NCBI GenBank assembly: GCA_900549745.1
Contig: URPJ01000003.1
Coordinates: 62,001-126,000 of the forward strand
DNA from: an uncultured Collinsella sp.
GTDB lineage: Bacteria > Actinomycetota > Coriobacteriia > Coriobacteriales > Coriobacteriaceae
Direction: 5' to 3'
DNA: 64,000 nt
Positions 51,629-59,247 of this stretch are shown here, piece after piece (position 1 is the first letter of the stretch; every line of letters begins with the position of its first letter). Under the pieces are notes generated by a model, which saw only the letters and a list, made by a program, of their open reading frames with translations, searched no databases and was not told the DNA's origin. Made by a program: the position numbers and the translations under genes.

Positions 51629-53368
51629 TCAACCTCTTGTCGTCAGGCACTCGTCGACAAGATCGCCAAACTCGGCGTCGTCAACTCGCGCGAACTCCGT
51701 CTCCTCGGCCTTGATTATACCAAAATACCAGCTCACGTCCTCATCGCCGCTCTGTGGGTCTATGAACTTGATAGCGTTTCCCGTCTTTTCCGCAACGAAA
51801 ACGTGTCGTCCGCTCTTGCCGCAAAGCGCGTGGTCCCAGGAAACGGAGACCTCGGCCCTCGCGTCCCCGTTTACCGCAAGGAGGAATGACGTTATTTCTT
51901 TCTCCGGCTTATCGCCACCACGTTTCCAAGTGGCCCCCGGAAACACCTTTTTGTACGACTCGGCGCGCGCGAAGGGGTCATATGCCGATATTTTCCCCCA
52001 CTTATTCATCTTAATCGGCTTCGCAACGACGTCGAGCCCACGCCGTCTCGCCTCATACGCCGGAACGCACCTTTGGCAGTTGTACGAGTACCTGCCGTCT
52101 TTGTCCTTCTTTGTCTTAAAGTTCTGGTTGACCTTGGCAAGGTCGGAGCCTGCGGAATGCTCGCCCTTGATCTCCTTGAAAACGCGCCGACCGTTGACAA
52201 TGGGCGTCGAACCGGGCGCAAGCGCCGTGTCCAACACCTTCTGCTGGTCGCCTGCGCTCATCTTGCGGAACGAGCCGGACGGTATGCCGTAGTCCTCGAG
52301 CTGCCGCGAGAGCCGCTTGCGCGCCTCGGTCTTGGATACGCCCGCCACGTCCAGCTTGCGCTTGGTGCCGGGCATCTCCATGAACTCTGAGATGGTGCGG
52401 TTCGCGGGCTTCGCGCCGGTGACGGCGGGCTTGCCCGCCTTCCATTCCTCGTAGGTCATGCCCTCGGGCAGTCGGCTGAAACGCTCGCCGTCGAGCACGT
52501 CGAGTCCGTCACAGCACGCCACCAGCGTGCAGCGGCAGTTGCACGTCTCGGCATACCGCGCCTCCGGGTCGCCCGGGTAGCGGCACCCGTTGCTGAACTT
52601 CTCGCCGACCTCGACCTTCTCGCGGTCAATCTTCCTGTGGCTCGAGCGCGTGCGCAGGTCGAGCGTCGCCACCCATTCCTGCTGCACCTTGATGCCGAGC
52701 CCCTTGGCCCTCTTGTAACTGTCGACGCGTCCGGCGTTCTCTGCCGCCGTCGTCGAGGTCCGCGCCAGACGCACCGCCGCCGCGCGGTTGGACCCCGCCA
52801 CGTCCTGGATGCGCTTCGCGATCTTGGGTATCGACTCGCCGAGCAGCACGCCCTGCGTGATCTGGTTGGCTATGAGCCGGCGGTTCCACGCCACGTCCTT
52901 GGCGACGTTGACGGACGGCTTTGGCAGGTAGCTGTCGTGGTCGGTGAGCAGCCTCTGGACGGTCGACGCGTCCTGCAGCGCGTAGGCCGTGTCAACGCCC
53001 ACGGCGCTCTCGACCTGCCACGTGCCGTAGTTGTAGTTCTCGGCGTAGACCTCGGGCAGCCTGCCCTCGATGGCGGCGGCCGCGACGACGTTCGCGTGCG
53101 TCATGGCCTCGGCGCACTGCTTGAGCACGATTCGGTAGCGCCTGCCAGCCGCTATCTTCCCGCTTCGCCAAGACCTGTATTGCGCCTTGGTGATCTTGCC
53201 GGCCTCAAGCCGCTCGCGCATCTTCTCGTCGTCGGCCTCGAACTGCGCCAGATAGCGCTTGAGGTTGTCGTAGGCCGTCTTGCTCGCCTCGCCGTACACT
53301 CCCGCCACCTCGCGCTCGAACGCCCGAATCTCGGCGTCTGAGAACTCGTGAGCGCTATCCTTCGCCAT
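51629..53368 (-). CDS. MuF-type head morphogenesis protein with C-terminal papain-like toxin domain
   Basis: 579 residues. N-terminal phage Mu F-like head domain (about 1-290): LARTSTTAAENAGRVDSY, EWVATLDLRTRSSHRKIDRE and TCNCRCTLVACC. Linker 300-410. The C-terminal 150 residues carry YSYNCQRCVPAYEARRRGLD (Cys431/Cys434), GKSGRHVFVAEKTG (His522) and AIKFIDPQSGDED (Asp537, Gln539), the Cys-His-Asp(Gln) layout of Tox-PL papain-fold deamidase/peptidase toxins. MuF-linked polymorphic toxins are known in temperate phages. ATG 53368 has GGAGG six bases upstream; ATG 53395 lacks a site. Confidence 0.82.
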   Translation of the reverse strand: MAKDSAHEFSDAEIRAFEREVAGVYGEASKTAYDNLKRYLAQFEADDEKMRERLEAGKITKAQYRSWRSGKIAAGRRYRIVLKQCAEAMTHANVVAAAAIEGRLPEVYAENYNYGTWQVESAVGVDTAYALQDASTVQRLLTDHDSYLPKPSVNVAKDVAWNRRLIANQITQGVLLGESIPKIAKRIQDVAGSNRAAAVRLARTSTTAAENAGRVDSYKRAKGLGIKVQQEWVATLDLRTRSSHRKIDREKVEVGEKFSNGCRYPGDPEARYAETCNCRCTLVACCDGLDVLDGERFSRLPEGMTYEEWKAGKPAVTGAKPANRTISEFMEMPGTKRKLDVAGVSKTEARKRLSRQLEDYGIPSGSFRKMSAGDQQKVLDTALAPGSTPIVNGRRVFKEIKGEHSAGSDLAKVNQNFKTKKDKDGRYSYNCQRCVPAYEARRRGLDVVAKPIKMNKWGKISAYDPFARAESYKKVFPGATWKRGGDKPEKEITSFLLAVNGDARAEVSVSWDHALCGKSGRHVFVAEKTGNAIKFIDPQSGDEDVSWYFGIIKAEETEFARVDDAEFGDLVDECLTTRG

Positions 53369-53414
53369 GCGCCGCCTCCAATCGTCGGCACGCATGGTCG
53401 CCCGCGCATAACGG

Positions 53415-53444
53415 AAAAGGGCCCCGACCGAAGCCGGGGCCCTT
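53415..53444 (-). terminator. Terminator between tail-fibre/DGR block and MuF gene
   Basis: Minus-strand AAGGGCCCCG-(8 nt)-CGGGGCCCTT with TTTT. Lies 47 bp before the MuF start and 2 bp after the XkdX-like gene. Confidence 0.85.
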
Positions 53445-53446
53445 CC

Positions 53447-53557
53447 CTACTCGCCGTCTGCCTCTAGCATCTGGCGTACCTCGTCGCGCCAGCGCTCGGG
53501 AACGCTCTCGAGCGTGCGCTTGCCGCTTTTCACGGCGCGGTAGTAGATCTTCGCCAA
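53447..53557 (-). CDS. XkdX/CD1375-like small phage protein
   Basis: 36 residues beginning (L)MAKIYYR-type AKIYYRAVKSGKRTLESV and PERWRDEVRQML, matching the small XkdX-family proteins placed next to tail-fibre genes. TTG start at 53557 with GGAGGTGA upstream. Too short for standard gene finding. Confidence 0.75.
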   Translation of the reverse strand: MAKIYYRAVKSGKRTLESVPERWRDEVRQMLEADGE

Positions 53558-53558
53558 G

Positions 53559-53900
53559 TTACTCACCTCCAACGATGTCGCCGAGCTCGAGAAGGGCCGC
53601 TTGCGAGTCGGCGACCTGCTGCTGGAGCGATGCGATCTGCTCCTCCATGCTCATGCCGTCCGCCTCGTGTGCCGTCCAGACGGTGTCAAAGTCGGCCTTT
53701 GCGCCATCGACCGTCAGCTCGCCCGTCGGGTCGGTGAAGTGCAGCTCCTCGTAGGTGAACACCTTCACCTTGACGGAACCGCCCTCGCCTCCCTGCTCCT
53801 CGCGCTCGCCCTCGGCGATGCCGCGGCGCAGCCAGACGTCGGTCCCCGCGATCTCGACCGTCTCGGGCCTCTCGCCCGTTCGCTCCGACTTCACAACCAT
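53559..53900 (-). CDS. Phage tail-fibre-associated hypothetical protein
   Basis: 113 residues. Beta-like N-terminal part (TVEIAGTDVWLRRGI, VKVFTYEELHFTDPTGELTV) and a C-terminal coiled coil (MEEQIASLQQQVADSQAALLE). Precedes an XkdX-like gene, like XkdW-type neighbours. It is not an Avd (no four-helix pattern), although it follows the DGR reverse transcriptase. Confidence 0.6.
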   Translation of the reverse strand: MVVKSERTGERPETVEIAGTDVWLRRGIAEGEREEQGGEGGSVKVKVFTYEELHFTDPTGELTVDGAKADFDTVWTAHEADGMSMEEQIASLQQQVADSQAALLELGDIVGGE

Positions 53901-53910
53901 ATTTTTCCTC

Positions 53911-54942
53911 CTAACCCACGGCCCTCGCCGCGTTGAATATGCACCGCTTGACGTTCATCTGGTGCTCCATGACAGCCGTTTTCAGCCAGCCCCAGTAAGA
54001 GCACACGCGCCTCGCCAAGCGCTCGGTGCGCCTGCGCATGTAGCGCGCGAACGCGCGTCGCAGTCGTTTCCAGAGCCTCTTTCGCAAGTCGACCCGGCGC
54101 CCGCGAGCGCACCAGATGCGATAGCCCGCGAAGTCGATGGGCTCGGCGCCGTTGCGCCTCACCTTCCACGGTTTCAGCGACAATCCTAGCCGCCCCAAAA
54201 CGCGCGCGGCGATGGCCGCGGCCTTCCTGAGCGAACGCTTTGAGTTGCCGAGAAAATAGCCGTCGTCGGCGTACCACACCTGGCATCCCGCGAGCCTCAC
54301 GCGTTTGCCGCGCCGCTCCTTCGCCGCCTCCTCGACCGCGTGGTACGCGAACGAGATCACGAGCGCCGCCAACCGAAGCGACAGGTAGCTGCCGAGGATA
54401 AGGACGCCGTTCATCGTCGACAGCAGCGAATGGAGCAGGTAGAGGACTTGGCTGTTCTTGACGTAGTGCGCCACCAGACCCTCCACTATCTCCGTCCGCA
54501 TCGAGCCGTAGCAGTTGCGGATGTCGACGTGTACGTGGTAGGCGAAGCGGTGAACCTCATGCCTGAACTTGCGCATCCCCAGCGCCGCGCCCTTGCCCTT
54601 GACGCCGCTCGACACCTGCCAGAAGCCGACCTTGGCGACAAGGAGCGGCTCGAGTGCCCCAACGCACAGGTAGTTGCAGACCTGCCGCTTGATGCTCTCG
54701 ACGCTTATCTCGCGCAGCTTGCCGTTGTTTGGGTCGTGCTTCAGGTAGGTTCGAATCGGCTCGAACGTAAGCGTCTCGGTCGAGAGCTCTAGCCAGATGC
54801 GGTCGACGAACGCCGTCTCGGTGCCGTATTCGTCGGCGACGCGCCAGCCGTTCTCCTTGCCGGAGTCACTTTTCTTCCATCGGTGCAGGGCCTCGACGAC
54901 GCTCTTGCGCGTGAACTCGATGCCCTTGCAGTAGGTTTTCAT
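53911..54942 (-). CDS. DGR reverse transcriptase
   Basis: 343 residues. RT motifs: VHVDIRNCYGSM with Asp140, ILGSYLSLRLAALVISFAYH (motif 4, GSYLSL where DGR RTs usually end SQ), and QVWYADDGYFLG with YADD at 224-227; then a basic thumb (RRAFARYMRRRTERLARR). Copies the TR RNA with errors at adenines. It lies 163 nt downstream of TR on the same strand, the standard DGR order. Confidence 0.93.
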   Translation of the reverse strand: MKTYCKGIEFTRKSVVEALHRWKKSDSGKENGWRVADEYGTETAFVDRIWLELSTETLTFEPIRTYLKHDPNNGKLREISVESIKRQVCNYLCVGALEPLLVAKVGFWQVSSGVKGKGAALGMRKFRHEVHRFAYHVHVDIRNCYGSMRTEIVEGLVAHYVKNSQVLYLLHSLLSTMNGVLILGSYLSLRLAALVISFAYHAVEEAAKERRGKRVRLAGCQVWYADDGYFLGNSKRSLRKAAAIAARVLGRLGLSLKPWKVRRNGAEPIDFAGYRIWCARGRRVDLRKRLWKRLRRAFARYMRRRTERLARRVCSYWGWLKTAVMEHQMNVKRCIFNAARAVG

Positions 54943-55105
54943 AGATCAAAGCTCTTTCTGTCTGTCATACGAGCGTTCGCCTTGCGGCTACCAGCCCGTG
55001 AGCCTTGCGGACAAATTTCACTCAAAGGAGTCAGGCAGAGCCGCGTCCCGCCAGAAAGCGGCGGGCGCGGTAGACACGGTGCGAGTAGAGATTTATAGAC
55101 AGATT

Positions 55106-55211
55106 GCCGGGAGACGAAGTTCCAAGTGGCCCTACCGGACCTGTTCCTCGAGTTCGCGTAACGAAGACCGGCGTTCGAGCCGTTCCTCAGGTTGCCGAGG
55201 AACTGAACCAG
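55106..55211 (-). other. DGR template repeat (TR)
   Basis: 106 nt, 90% identical to VR (55319-55424). All 11 mismatches are at adenines of the coding-strand TR; the other 8 adenines are unchanged. Includes AAC and AGG codon-equivalents (five AAC differ), the trick that lets adenine change give many amino acids. Transcribed as the noncoding donor RNA between target gene and RT. Confidence 0.97.
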
Positions 55212-55253
55212 AAACCAGCGCCGCCCTCACCGTGAATCCCTGTTTGGGGTTAG

Positions 55254-55313
55254 GAGGGGGCCAGCCCCCTCTCAGGGCTACGCCCTGATTCACCCCCGGC
55301 TACGGCCCGTAGC
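55254..55313 (-). other. Tandem hairpins downstream of VR
   Basis: Three perfect hairpins in a row: gctacg-gcc-cgtagc (55299-55313), cagggc-tac-gccctg (55273-55287) and gaggggg-ccag-ccccctc (55254-55271). Structures of this kind just after VR promote target recognition in known DGRs. The first begins 6 bp after VR, inside the coding end of the target gene. Confidence 0.7.
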
Positions 55314-56915
55314 AGAAAGCCGGGAGACGAAGTACCAAGTGGCCCAACCGGACCGGTACCACGAGTACGCGTAACGAAGACCGGCGCACGAGCCGTACCC
55401 CAGGTTGCCGAGGAACCGAACCAGACGGATTGTGCCTTTGACCTTACCGCCGGATGTGTCGAAGTAGAAGTAGTCGCCGACACCAGTCGTCGCCGAGCCG
55501 CCGAGCCCCTTTCCCAAGATAAGGCCGTTGACGAACTGGATGTCGAGCATGTAGCCATCTGCCGTCGGCATGCACGCCGCCGTCGGGGTCACCCCGTCCG
55601 CCACGGCGTTCTTCTTCTCATTGCGGGTGTCGGGGTTGACCGCGACGCCGAAGCCCGTGCCGTCGGAAACGAAGAGCGTATCGCCCATGAACTCCCACAG
55701 GCCCAGCCCCGTCTCGACGCCGCCGACCTTGAACGGATGCTTGCCGTCCTTCGCCACCTGGCCGTCGCCAACGAGGGCATCGGTGTTGCCCGTGCACCAC
55801 GGCGCACTCTGGAGCCATGTGTTCACGGTCGTGTCGAACGCCTTGGTGACGTCCATGAGAAGCGCCACGTTGCCGTCTGCGAGCGTCTCCTTGCCGCCGA
55901 CAACGGTGCCGTCGAACACGTCGTATGCGGCTGCGGCACCTCGGTCTGGGCACGTGGTGCCCGTGTCGGTGCCGTACATCATCGACGCGCCAACGGGAAT
56001 CTTCGCCGCCTGCTCGGCGGTGACGACCACGCGCGTGACGCCCGTCTCGGCGAGCGCGGGGTGGATCTGGATGTTGAAGTCCGTGCAGCCCGGGAAGTCC
56101 ACCTGGGAGGACTTGCAGAGCGTCTTGGTCAACTGGTGGAAGTTGATATACCACTGGTCGTAGACGCTCATGCCCGAGTAGCCCGTGGTCGCGGTCTTGC
56201 AAAGGTCGACGAGCGAGTCGTGCGACGTCGTGCGGTTGGCGACCTTCGCGCCCGAGACGGAGCGCGGGCGCCCGTCGGCGTCGATGCTCATGGGATACGT
56301 CGGCGTCAGCATGTACGGTCGCAGCGTGCCGTCTGGCAGCAACGCCTTGGGGTTCGGCTGCGAGCCGCTGAATCGGCTGTCGGACCACGAGACGAGCAGG
56401 TTGCCGTTCGTCAGCACCTCGACCGCCTGCCAAACGACCGGCGCGATCTCGTAGACGTTGTTGCCGTGTCCGTTGTCCACGCGCGAGAATCCGTAGTCGA
56501 CGCCGTCGATGGCCTCAACCCACGGCACGCCGTCGGCGTCGGCACCGGCGTTGGCGGACACGTGGAACCACGGTCCGCCCTCGGTGTCGAACGGGTCGAC
56601 AGCCGCGCTCGTCGCCGTCGCGGGCACGAACTCGGTGGAGGCCACGCGCTTCGCGGCGGCACTCATGGGCTGTATGTCGGTGGGGCTGCCTGCCGGGATG
56701 AGGAACGTGTACACCAGCCCCGTCTTGTGCTTGTCCACCATCGCGGCGACGCTCTCGTTGGAGTAGCGGCCCGTCGAGGCGTCGCGCTCGAGCGACTTCT
56801 GGTCGCCCAGATTCTTTACCGCGCCGACAAGCGCCCACACCGCCTTGTCCGATGCCAGCGGGTCCGCGTACTCGAACCCCTCGGTTGCCTGCTCGGTTGC
56901 CTGCGTATCGGCCAT
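55290..56915 (-). CDS. DGR target: variable phage tail fibre/receptor-binding protein
   Basis: 541 residues. Long structural N-terminal part and a C-terminal C-type-lectin-like domain (about 430-541). VR covers codons 498-533 (LVRFLGNLGYGS...ATWYFVSRL). Ten codons differ from TR: R500, G506, Y507, C510, Y517, W519, Y520, R521, W524 and Y528; R521 is silent (AGG to CGG). VR's Tyr/Trp-rich surface suits binding. It follows a coiled-coil fibre gene, supporting a receptor-binding role, which is inferred. Confidence 0.88.
   Translation of the reverse strand: MADTQATEQATEGFEYADPLASDKAVWALVGAVKNLGDQKSLERDASTGRYSNESVAAMVDKHKTGLVYTFLIPAGSPTDIQPMSAAAKRVASTEFVPATATSAAVDPFDTEGGPWFHVSANAGADADGVPWVEAIDGVDYGFSRVDNGHGNNVYEIAPVVWQAVEVLTNGNLLVSWSDSRFSGSQPNPKALLPDGTLRPYMLTPTYPMSIDADGRPRSVSGAKVANRTTSHDSLVDLCKTATTGYSGMSVYDQWYINFHQLTKTLCKSSQVDFPGCTDFNIQIHPALAETGVTRVVVTAEQAAKIPVGASMMYGTDTGTTCPDRGAAAAYDVFDGTVVGGKETLADGNVALLMDVTKAFDTTVNTWLQSAPWCTGNTDALVGDGQVAKDGKHPFKVGGVETGLGLWEFMGDTLFVSDGTGFGVAVNPDTRNEKKNAVADGVTPTAACMPTADGYMLDIQFVNGLILGKGLGGSATTGVGDYFYFDTSGGKVKGTIRLVRFLGNLGYGSCAGLRYAYSWYRSGWATWYFVSRLSATGRSRG
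55319..55424 (-). repeat. DGR variable repeat (VR)
   Basis: 106 nt at the 3' end of the target gene. Its 3' end on the coding strand, TTCGTCTCCCGGC, is free of differences from TR, and identity stops right after it, marking the IMH-like end. Followed by the hairpin at 55299-55313. Confidence 0.96.
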
Positions 56916-57818
56916 TTAGGCACCTACCTTTCGCATCTGGCAAATCTTGCCGTTTACCTTCTTGAGTCCCAGCGCCGTCACGGCAGCCGCCGAGTCGATA
57001 ATCGACTGGTAGTTCAGGGCTGCCGTCTTGGCGTCCTTGAGCGCCGCCTGCGCGTCGGCGAGGGCCTTGGCCGAATCCTGCTCGCGCTTCTGCTCGGCGG
57101 TCTTGCGCCCCGCCTCAGCCTCCTTGCGCCCCGTCTCGTTCTGCCCGCGCTCGGTCTCTTTCTTCTTGCGCCCCGCCTCGGCGTCGGCGCGGTCCTTCTC
57201 CGCCGTTTCGACAGAAGCCTTGAGCTGCTTGAACTCGTTGTTGACCTTGTTCACGCCAGCCGCCGCGTCCGTCGCGGGCTTCTTGAGCTCCGCGATCTGC
57301 TCGGCGGTGAGGTCGCTGTACCTCAGCGCGTCGCCCTTCGGCACGCCGACGACCAGCACGTTGCCCTCCATCGCCGCCGTTGCCTCCGAGCCCGAGGCAA
57401 GAGTCGTGGCACGTGCCCCCTTGACCTCGGCGGCGACAGCCTTGTCGCGTGCGGCCTCCGCCGCCTTCTGCGCGGCCTTGGCCTCGTCTCGCGCCGTCTC
57501 CGCGTCCTTGATGGTGCGCTGGTCGCTCGGCTCGTAGATGTACTCGGCGGGCTTGGCTCGCCTCTTTACGTCCCAGAGCGCCTCGATGCGCGTGCGCCCG
57601 CCGTATGCCTCGTCCGTGATGTAGGCCCATGCGTACACGCGCCCAGCCGCCTGGAGCAGCTCGTCGGGAATCTTCGCCTTGCTGTCGGCCACCGCAACCG
57701 TGTAGCACGTCCCCGTGGTCGACTTGGCGAAATGCACCTGCTCGCAGCCGACAACCTCGACCTCGCGCCCGGTGTCCCACTGCCACAGCTCGCCGTCAAG
57801 CACCTGCAATGCCGCCAT
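56916..57818 (-). CDS. Phage tail fibre protein with coiled-coil stalk
   Basis: 300 residues. N-terminal domain (LQVLDGELWQWDTGREVEV, YTVAVADSKAKIPDELLQAAG) resembles the attachment domain of BppU-like fibre proteins; then long heptad-rich segments (about 100-150 and 190-265: AETARDEAKAAQKAAEAARD; RADAEAGRKKKETERGQNET), a stalk. Its ATG overlaps the portal stop. Likely links the DGR target protein to the particle. Confidence 0.7.
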   Translation of the reverse strand: MAALQVLDGELWQWDTGREVEVVGCEQVHFAKSTTGTCYTVAVADSKAKIPDELLQAAGRVYAWAYITDEAYGGRTRIEALWDVKRRAKPAEYIYEPSDQRTIKDAETARDEAKAAQKAAEAARDKAVAAEVKGARATTLASGSEATAAMEGNVLVVGVPKGDALRYSDLTAEQIAELKKPATDAAAGVNKVNNEFKQLKASVETAEKDRADAEAGRKKKETERGQNETGRKEAEAGRKTAEQKREQDSAKALADAQAALKDAKTAALNYQSIIDSAAAVTALGLKKVNGKICQMRKVGA

Positions 57819-59242
57819 CACTCATCACCTTCCTCGTCCTCGTCGCCCTCCTGGGCACCCTTCGCGTTCGCCGCCAGGGCGGGCGGCAGCGCTGCCATGC
57901 GCTCCTCCTGCTCCCGCTGCTTGCGCTCCAAAATCTTCGCCCTCTCGTCGGGCGTGATGTTCGGCAGCTTTCGCAGGATCGTCTCGTCGTCCAGATACTC
58001 GGCCTCCAGGCACACGGTCTCGACCTGCTCCTTGGTGTTGCTGATGCGAGTGTGCGTGAACACGGGCGTGTCCTCGATGCCCTGCAACGCAAGGATGTCC
58101 ATGATACCCTCGCGGATGTGGCGCTCAAACTCGGCGGCCTCCTCGTCCATCGGCTGGTATGCCGCGTCGATATGGTCGCTGGTCGCACCCGCCGCGATGG
58201 TGTGGACGTCCAGCGCGCCGAAGTCCTCGTAGATGTCGGCCTTGATCTGCGCCAGCGTCTCCTTGCGGCCCTCGACGGGCACCTCCTGCGTGTACGGCGT
58301 CACGGACTGCCCCTGCTCGGCGTCGACCTCGGCCACGTGCGTCAGCTTGAGCTTCGCCCGCCACAGGTCGAGGTCCCTGTCGTCCATGCCGCCGGCTCCG
58401 TTGATGAGCCAGTAGATCTGCGCGCAGTCGCGCGTGTCGTTCACCAGGCCGCTCTTGATCAGGTCGTAGGCGTCGATGCTCTCGCGCATGCCGACAAGCG
58501 TGCTCTGGTGCGCGTCGCTGCCCCAGACCGCCACGATTGGCAGACGGGAGTAGTTCTCCGCATCGACGGCCAGCTTCATCCCGTCCGCCGGTATCTCCCG
58601 ATACGTGACCTTGTAGGCGCGCTTGGCCTCGGCCACCTCGAAGTCGAAGCCGCTGCCGCCCGACACCATCTCCGTGTAGCCGTCCTGCTCGTAGAGGGTC
58701 GCGTGCCACGGGTGATCGGAGTCGAGCCGCCAGAACCTCACGCCGGCGTATAGCGCCCCAGAGTACTCGTCCCACACCGGGCAGAACTCGTCGGCGGTGA
58801 ACACGTCGATGTGGTCGAGGTTCCAAAACGGGAATGACACACCGTGGATGAGCGCCTTGAGCCCCATCTCCATGACGTCGTCGTCGAAGCGGTCGCCAAG
58901 CCCCTCCTTGGTCGTGTCCTTGCCGCCCGCCGAGACGTCCACGAAGCTCACGCCCTTACCGAGCGAGTACGTGCAGCGCTGGACGTTTAGGCGCTTGAAC
59001 AGGTTACTCGCCAGCCTCAGCTTCGAGGCCGTGAAGTCCTCGGCCTCGGCACCGGAGCACGAGTAGATCTTCTGCACGAAACGGTTGATCGTGACGTTGT
59101 GCTGGCGGTAGTACTCGTTCGCGGTGACGGCGTTGCGGTACATCTCGCTCGACATGTGTCGCTCGATGGCATCTGCCGCAAACGCCGTCGCCGACGCCGC
59201 CGCCTTGAGGTCGCCATCGGTCACCAAAGGACCCTTAGACAA
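57818..59242 (-). CDS. Phage portal protein (SPP1-type)
   Basis: 474 residues. Matches SPP1 gp6-like portals: YYRQHNVTINRFVQKIYS, SNLFKRLNVQRCTYSLG, PFWNLDHIDVFTADEFCPVWDEYSG and VDAYDL-type ESIDAYDLIKSGLVNDT; ends in a Glu-rich tail (EGDEDEEGDE). Forms the dodecameric DNA gate. Start TTG 59242 with GGGAGG upstream. Confidence 0.9.
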   Translation of the reverse strand: MSKGPLVTDGDLKAAASATAFAADAIERHMSSEMYRNAVTANEYYRQHNVTINRFVQKIYSCSGAEAEDFTASKLRLASNLFKRLNVQRCTYSLGKGVSFVDVSAGGKDTTKEGLGDRFDDDVMEMGLKALIHGVSFPFWNLDHIDVFTADEFCPVWDEYSGALYAGVRFWRLDSDHPWHATLYEQDGYTEMVSGGSGFDFEVAEAKRAYKVTYREIPADGMKLAVDAENYSRLPIVAVWGSDAHQSTLVGMRESIDAYDLIKSGLVNDTRDCAQIYWLINGAGGMDDRDLDLWRAKLKLTHVAEVDAEQGQSVTPYTQEVPVEGRKETLAQIKADIYEDFGALDVHTIAAGATSDHIDAAYQPMDEEAAEFERHIREGIMDILALQGIEDTPVFTHTRISNTKEQVETVCLEAEYLDDETILRKLPNITPDERAKILERKQREQEERMAALPPALAANAKGAQEGDEDEEGDE

Positions 59243-59247
59243 AGCCG

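Noticed and set aside
53559..53900. Avd accessory protein of the DGR
   Set aside because: It is next to the RT but has a beta-rich N-terminus and a short coiled coil, not the four-helix Avd pattern.
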